From NCBI GenBank assembly GCA_012960245.1, contig DUBO01000011.1, positions 1-36,092 of the forward strand: 36,092 nucleotides of DNA, in the 5' to 3' direction. A program made the position numbers and the translations under genes. How positions within the stretch are numbered: the first letter of the stretch is position 1; every line of letters begins with the position of its first letter. The stretch is from Candidatus Binatota bacterium. GTDB lineage: Bacteria > Desulfobacterota > Binatia > UBA1149. The notes under the pieces were generated by a model that made no database searches, was not told the DNA's origin, and worked only from the letters and a program-made list of their open reading frames with translations. Positions 33,901-36,092 of this stretch are shown piece by piece.

Positions 33901-34732
33901 TCGAGTCGAGCAGCTGGCTGAACTCGCGGCGGAAGCCGGCGCCGTAGTCTGCCCTCGGCTGGTCGGGGTACACGCGCGGGAGGTAATCGAAGGCGACTTC
34001 TATGAAGTTGGCTATCTGCTGGTTGCCGCCGTAGCGCACGGCCGTGGGCAGCAGCTCGCCCGACCCGAAGGCCTGCCATTGGTACTCGATCGTGTTGCCG
34101 AACAGGTTCTCGGTCTTTTCGATTACCCAGGAGAATGTTTCGTCGGGCTCGTTGGTGTCGGGACCGGTGCCGGCGGCAAACCAGTGCACCAGTCCGGTGG
34201 GATCGAATACCTTCCAGCGGTTGGCGGCCTGGTCCCAGCCGGCCCGCAGCGCCGACTCGTTACTGGCGGCCCGGTACAACTGGCCCTGCTCGGGGGTCAG
34301 CTCTATGGCGGCTCCACCCAGTTCAAGAACGAAGGTGTCGCTGCTGTCGTAACGGGGCACGCCGAACCTTGTTGACCGCTTGATACTTGCCGTTGGCAGA
34401 CCCCAGCCACGACCCCAGGCGCCGCCCGGCGACGAGGAGGACGCGCTGTTGTAGGCCAGGCCAAGGCTGGGGGTGAGATCACCCCGGCCAGGCGGCACGG
34501 TGATGGGCAGGCCCACGGTGGCCGAGCCGGTAAAAAGGTCGGCCGTGGGGTCGGCGGCCAGTGCCGCGAAAGGCGCCGAACCGTCGCCGGTCTGCGAGCC
34601 CGAGGCCCCGCCCGGCGTCGGGTAGGACTGCTGGGCGCTGCTGCTGCCCGGCGCACCGGCGCTGGTGAGCAGCACTGCCAACAGGGCGTTGAAGAACAGC
34701 CGTCGCGACTTGCCCTTGTCCTGCGGCGTCAC
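27920..34732 (-). CDS. Secreted SpvB/FG-GAP/Rhs toxin (Tc BC-like) with variable C-terminal tip
   Basis: A 2270-residue protein starting at GTG 34732. A Sec signal peptide (1 to about 34, SSSAQ) is followed by an SpvB-type domain (LFTGSATVGLPI, AYNSASSSSPGG). Then come six FG-GAP/VCBS-like repeats of the DxxGDGLPD kind (for example DLDGDGLPDYVEAD), a TcdB-middle-type region with REFRGFSEA, and more than ten Rhs YD repeats (YDALGRITERW, YDKAGRVRKR, YDQSGRMLSV). The Rhs core is DYLGSTRLVTD to DFGRRWYDPATRQFLSPDP, ending near 1972 with DPLNGTDPDG. The last 300 residues have a glycine/alanine-rich hydrophobic part (about 1980-2080) and a tip with GHTGVGVGDEYWDYGP (His2141) and RQCTTAV (Cys2234). 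In Tc and Rhs toxins the repeats form a shell around the tip. Confidence 0.93.
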   Translation of the reverse strand: MTPQDKGKSRRLFFNALLAVLLTSAGAPGSSSAQQSYPTPGGASGSQTGDGSAPFAALAADPTADLFTGSATVGLPITVPPGRGDLTPSLGLAYNSASSSSPGGAWGRGWGLPTASIKRSTRFGVPRYDSSDTFVLELGGAAIELTPEQGQLYRAASNESALRAGWDQAANRWKVFDPTGLVHWFAAGTGPDTNEPDETFSWVIEKTENLFGNTIEYQWQAFGSGELLPTAVRYGGNQQIANFIEVAFDYLPRVYPDQPRADYGAGFRREFSQLLDSIVTRVNGRQIRRYSLTHAVDAVTGAALLQTVNLDGYGLQAQDDVSMPPAVFLYAPTLQTGWPLGSLEQRADYAISFNGPNRIRDPRGEPKLELLDMTGDGLVDQLETGGAEVTLRRGNGRGFDLAVDWPSPVLNNIRDIDQTSNIQHNIFDLDGDGLPDYVEADEANLCSGPGLPTAWCLHRNTGNSFSLVPQTWPAPSFDIRQADANGDRVHVEIVDLNSDGLPDWVASWPWSAANPWWTVHWNTGSGFSAVPSQFAAPRAWIMQRHSPGDEGYLVSGLMDINGDGLPDFVDAAPSTWPNATGNYSPQEMSEQHWLVYFNNGSGFESQPHSWGPGGNGGPGGNEPLLANYISHDHSLSNSVHSSSTASQELVDITGDGLPDLVAPITGSGQAHLEVLLCINGEAACQVDPFNVVNPPVCCLNNYLFVNNGSGFSDPQPLAWWSDSNRLRLVSTPPVVPAPSPQLNHDLLDFDGDGLIDLVELHRQPDGSNLWQVHLNPASPGAGWSATPDHLRTRPGAMVAMENGVGGVTQLEYSPVSMQDDEACQYDAQGNRQSGKCLPFPWWTLTRSTLLDVIDTDNDPVVNDWAYQGASWDPAEREFRGFSEAVAVNPAGIAKFTWFHQDPVRRGKSYGSARLGNPPCLPGSNCNPWDYQLDRNDTTWPNPEDVLSGTAPLAPVSQTRTAWRWDGSCGQPACPLDELALTTSWQYDQWGNETRRASSSPSIPAAVSTAEYAEFPGPNPSTLDGRLIVTRPLRLQVFQDEIPGDGVDGVPLTETTWEYGPNFEVLSKSHCLEPDTTGCTRWSTTNYGYTSDGLLSRETSPTGSRRTLVYGGSEKLYPTSETVADGTRVYNVYDHGTGKLLQATASDGRTSRTEYDGLGRPLRSWSPGFTDPNNPESTVAYTEPVAECDQEGQCTGERGNVLAQAWRQPSLITFYDGLGREVATRTETDRIDSQPTAGLISGLKTYDTSGRVTAQALPFEESLGNSTALLSLDVSFADTDPDTHSLWSYDPVTGSLLATVLPGGETTYHERSVAGVRATVDANMMADNLAGNVTLDYLDALGQVTRTEACASLPDLDSGQSCSDQDLLARSDVVYDALGRITERWLWKLESQPFEPVLYETNWYDGQGQLVARSELDAGSGQQPGTWLYQRDDEGRVQSFVDPVNEGATLSARRGVVVTSYDKAGRVRKRKGGSGANKIKQTYRYTRAFRPGEGQVERIKSTRPDSRVSRRFTYNDLGLVASEYLYLRTGRARSRHTITYQYDQSGRMLSVDYPLADSAGRLATEQLVTSYDELGRPVGLSLGGQPLVTAVDYDAWGRINRLDYGNGLSDHQEYLPQSENGYLRCLRTSPSAFHQSGAATCGSSISDLRAVEITERDELGRVLERVDHLHQDELDESLRVGSAGPMTGDGGYDRLGRLVEITYQQSTAFSRTEHYAYDSLGNMVLSDGQVFGYDPARPHRLVNAGGIPLTWDANGRRTGKGYSSLSWDLEGHLASSTSEAGSQVSYALDEAGARVGRYEVATATWSHVYSTHGAGALFEIEDDQLVRYFRLAGRLVAADRIAAPSDLSLARYTQPGNQPDWPPVGTTVYYHADYLGSTRLVTDQAGDPLRYLRHDAWGETLAVYQVQPDGSVQAQLITGSGNRWGFTGQRDEPGQGLVDFGRRWYDPATRQFLSPDPEGQFANPRAYGPWDPLNGTDPDGGFFFPGLPLALNWALTSGIVNFAITATQTGDLGAGLQAGMMGAMTGALGATGIQGALLKPLFTAAALGNATAATALQATFALASVANSAARGDIAGVFLFVGGAAFGETSLSAKSAQLQQRSLAAAQEVGTTGAQSETVSVLIEEPNPNSPSKLGRKGMSGHTGVGVGDEYWDYGPQPGEGGNVFGSDGIPWWDSKASLDGDASLSEVIDFTNSSGKSVSIFSREVTPAQAGAVRSHWNKLYSDPGTYHFAGRQCTTAVAASLRNAGIGSFRALKPSSLANQLRAAGWAER

Positions 34733-35082
34733 TTGCTTTGTCCTCCGCTGGTCGGCGGGGGGGCGGTGTCGAAGTAGATCGAGAGGTCCCGGCTGCTGGA
34801 GTACAGGCGCTCGGCGACGCGCCGGTCGTGCTCCTCCTCAACGCGCTTGAGCAGAAAACGCAGGCGCGCGAGGTCCTGGGCGTTTTCGTCGAAGGCCAGG
34901 CGGGCCTCATCCCCACGAGGCAAAGCCGGCTGCATGGCCAGCGGCCCGGTCACGAGCCTCTGGTGGCCATAAGACGGCGTGGGCAGGGCAAGAAGGCCTG
35001 CCACCAGAAGCCCAACCGCCAGCAGGTCGGCACAGAGAGTAGCGGCTCGGGGGAAGCCTGCTTGCTGCTTGATTACTTTCAT
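34729..35082 (-). CDS. Small secreted protein upstream of the Rhs toxin
   Basis: This 117-residue protein has an N-terminal signal (LLAVGLLVAGLLALPTPSYG) and a charged, probably helical or coiled-coil stretch (DENAQDLARLRFLLKRVEEE). Its TGA overlaps the GTG of the Rhs gene as GTGA, so the two are translationally coupled. The ribosome binding site GGAGAG precedes ATG 35082. I do not recognise a family. Co-expression with the giant toxin suggests an adaptor, chaperone or secretion accessory role, which is inference only. Confidence 0.75.
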   Translation of the reverse strand: MKVIKQQAGFPRAATLCADLLAVGLLVAGLLALPTPSYGHQRLVTGPLAMQPALPRGDEARLAFDENAQDLARLRFLLKRVEEEHDRRVAERLYSSSRDLSIYFDTAPPPTSGGQSK

Positions 35083-35149
35083 TTTTCTCTCCAGTGGCGC
35101 TGGCTTCGTTCCCCCGCAGGCTCGTACCGTCGCCGCCCCACACTTTTAC

Positions 35150-35169
35150 AAAAGCAAGGGCCTGCTTTT
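35150..35169. promoter_or_regulatory. Inverted repeat AAAAGCA-N6-TGCTTTT in the divergent spacer
   Basis: A perfect 7-bp inverted repeat with a 6-base centre lies in the 154-base region between the divergent toxin operon (starts 35082, minus) and the glycosyltransferase (starts 35237, plus). It could be an operator or a small hairpin. The rest of this spacer shows nothing definite. Confidence 0.35.
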
Positions 35170-35236
35170 CAACGACAAGGATTTAATAAGCGGCCCCGGG
35201 CTGGGCCGGTATGTAGTTCGTGCTATAGAGCCGGTC

Positions 35237-36092
35237 GTGGACCGTTCAGCACTCAGCGATCCCGGAGCCCGGATACTGGTGATCCGCCTTGGCGCGGTGG
35301 GTGACTGTCTGCGGGTGTGCCCGGCCATAAAACGGCTGCGTGAAGCCCGTCCTGCAGCCACCGTGGCCTGGGCGGTGGAGGACCGCGTACTGCCTGTTCT
35401 CGAGGGTCACCCGGCTATCGACCGCTTTCACGTGTTACGTCGCTCCGAGCTCAACGCCGGTGTCGGTCGGGCCTGGGCCGAAATAAAACGCTTCAGGCGC
35501 GAGCTCAGGGCCGGCCGCTACGAAGTCGTCATCGACTTTCACGGCAGGCTCAAGAGTGGGCTGGTTGCCTGGATGAGTGGCGTGCCCTTGCGCGTTGGCT
35601 ACTCACGCAAAGACGGCAGCGAGTGCAATTACCTGTTTATGAACCAGCGGGTAAGCCTGCGTGACAGTTGGGAGAACCGCGTCCTGCGTTTTCTCGAGCT
35701 GCTGTCTCCGCTGGGCATCAACACGGCCGTTGAGCGTGGGCTTTTGGGCCTGCACCTGGACCCCGCCGCTCTCCTGCGCGCCTCTGAGGTGTACAGCCAG
35801 GCCGGCTGCCCCGAACTGGCCCTGTACCCGGGCTGCAGCAGCGGTCGCGCGGGCGAGCGCTGGCCGCTTGAGCGTTGGCGGCAGTACCTGCAGCGGCTTG
35901 ACGCCGCCGGTATACGGTCGATGTTGCTGTGGGGGCCCGACGAAGTGGAGCTGGTGGAGCAGCTGCGTGGCGCGCTCGGATCGAGCGGCTGCGTGGCGCC
36001 CTCGACCACGTTGCCCGAGCTGGTGGCCTTGACGGGCCAGTTCAGGGCCTACGTGGGTAGCGATACGGCGGCCTTGCACATGGCCTGGCTGC
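35237..36092 (+). CDS. GT9 heptosyltransferase-type glycosyltransferase, 3' end cut by window
   Basis: The plus strand is open from GTG 35237 to the window edge (285 codons, no stop). ILVIRLGAVGDCLRVCPAIKRL at the start is the nucleotide-sugar transferase GT9 signature with the GxxGD motif. VVIDFHGRLKSGLVAWMSG and RVGYSRKDG follow, then LALYPGCSSGRAGERWPLERW and YVGSDTAALHMAW are the C-terminal nucleotide-binding and conserved acidic motifs. These enzymes add heptose or other sugars to lipopolysaccharide core at the inner membrane. The exact start is uncertain because no ribosome binding site is clear. Further cell-envelope genes may lie beyond the window. Confidence 0.9.
   Translation, partial: MDRSALSDPGARILVIRLGAVGDCLRVCPAIKRLREARPAATVAWAVEDRVLPVLEGHPAIDRFHVLRRSELNAGVGRAWAEIKRFRRELRAGRYEVVIDFHGRLKSGLVAWMSGVPLRVGYSRKDGSECNYLFMNQRVSLRDSWENRVLRFLELLSPLGINTAVERGLLGLHLDPAALLRASEVYSQAGCPELALYPGCSSGRAGERWPLERWRQYLQRLDAAGIRSMLLWGPDEVELVEQLRGALGSSGCVAPSTTLPELVALTGQFRAYVGSDTAALHMAWL

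Overview
The window is high-GC bacterial chromosome with tightly packed genes and no RNA gene, IS element or CRISPR array that I can see. The gene content points to a Gram-negative bacterium: an outer-membrane beta-barrel protein, a GT9 heptosyltransferase, lipoproteins, an Rhs/Tc-type toxin, SCP-x thiolases and a cysteine-rich secreted protein of the kind common in deltaproteobacterial-grade lineages such as Myxococcota, Desulfobacterota or Binatota. I cannot place it more exactly from sequence alone.

Layout. (1) 1-2309 (-): 5' part of a secreted cysteine-rich repeat protein, truncated by the window edge. It lies behind a spacer with three long homopolymeric G/C tracts. (2) 2562-4790 (-): a CBM9-like/DUF5916 outer-membrane protein. 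(3) 4931-8708 (+): a single-chain biotin carboxylase-BCCP-carboxyltransferase and a small membrane protein. (4) 8725-17609 (-): a seven-gene run of an MMPL/RND exporter, two crotonases, an SCP-x thiolase, an SDR, an HMG-CoA-synthase-like/DUF35 fusion and a second SCP2-type thiolase. It looks like an acyl-CoA (possibly steroid, isoprenoid or branched-chain) degradation or remodelling pathway with its own lipid transporter. (5) 17725-19079 (+): efp and an HSD10-like SDR.

(6) 19137-25510 (+): a YceI protein with a short overlapping leader ORF, then a RiPP cassette: a Cys-rich signal-peptide precursor, a DUF692/MNIO iron enzyme and a DUF2063 partner. This is the architecture of the bufferin/oxazolin (BufABC, HvfABC) copper-handling peptides. 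Without a clear break it is followed by a MenB/BadI-like crotonase, an MFS transporter and a 553-residue protein of unknown function with formylglutamate-amidohydrolase-like motifs. (7) 25507-27486: thiol peroxidase tpx (-) and a carotenoid oxygenase (+), divergent.

(8) 27513-35082 (-): a three-gene toxin locus of a small secreted protein, a 2270-residue SpvB/FG-GAP/Rhs (Tc-BC-like) secreted toxin, and a small lipoprotein next to its C-terminal tip that is the obvious immunity candidate. The tip and lipoprotein are more A+T-rich than the rest. (9) 35237-end (+): the 5' part of a GT9 heptosyltransferase.

The most interesting parts are the RiPP cassette with its duplicated CxGxNxCKGxG precursor and a hairpin between precursor and enzyme genes, the Rhs toxin tip/immunity pair, and the HMGS-DUF35 fusion whose aligned catalytic Cys and His are replaced.
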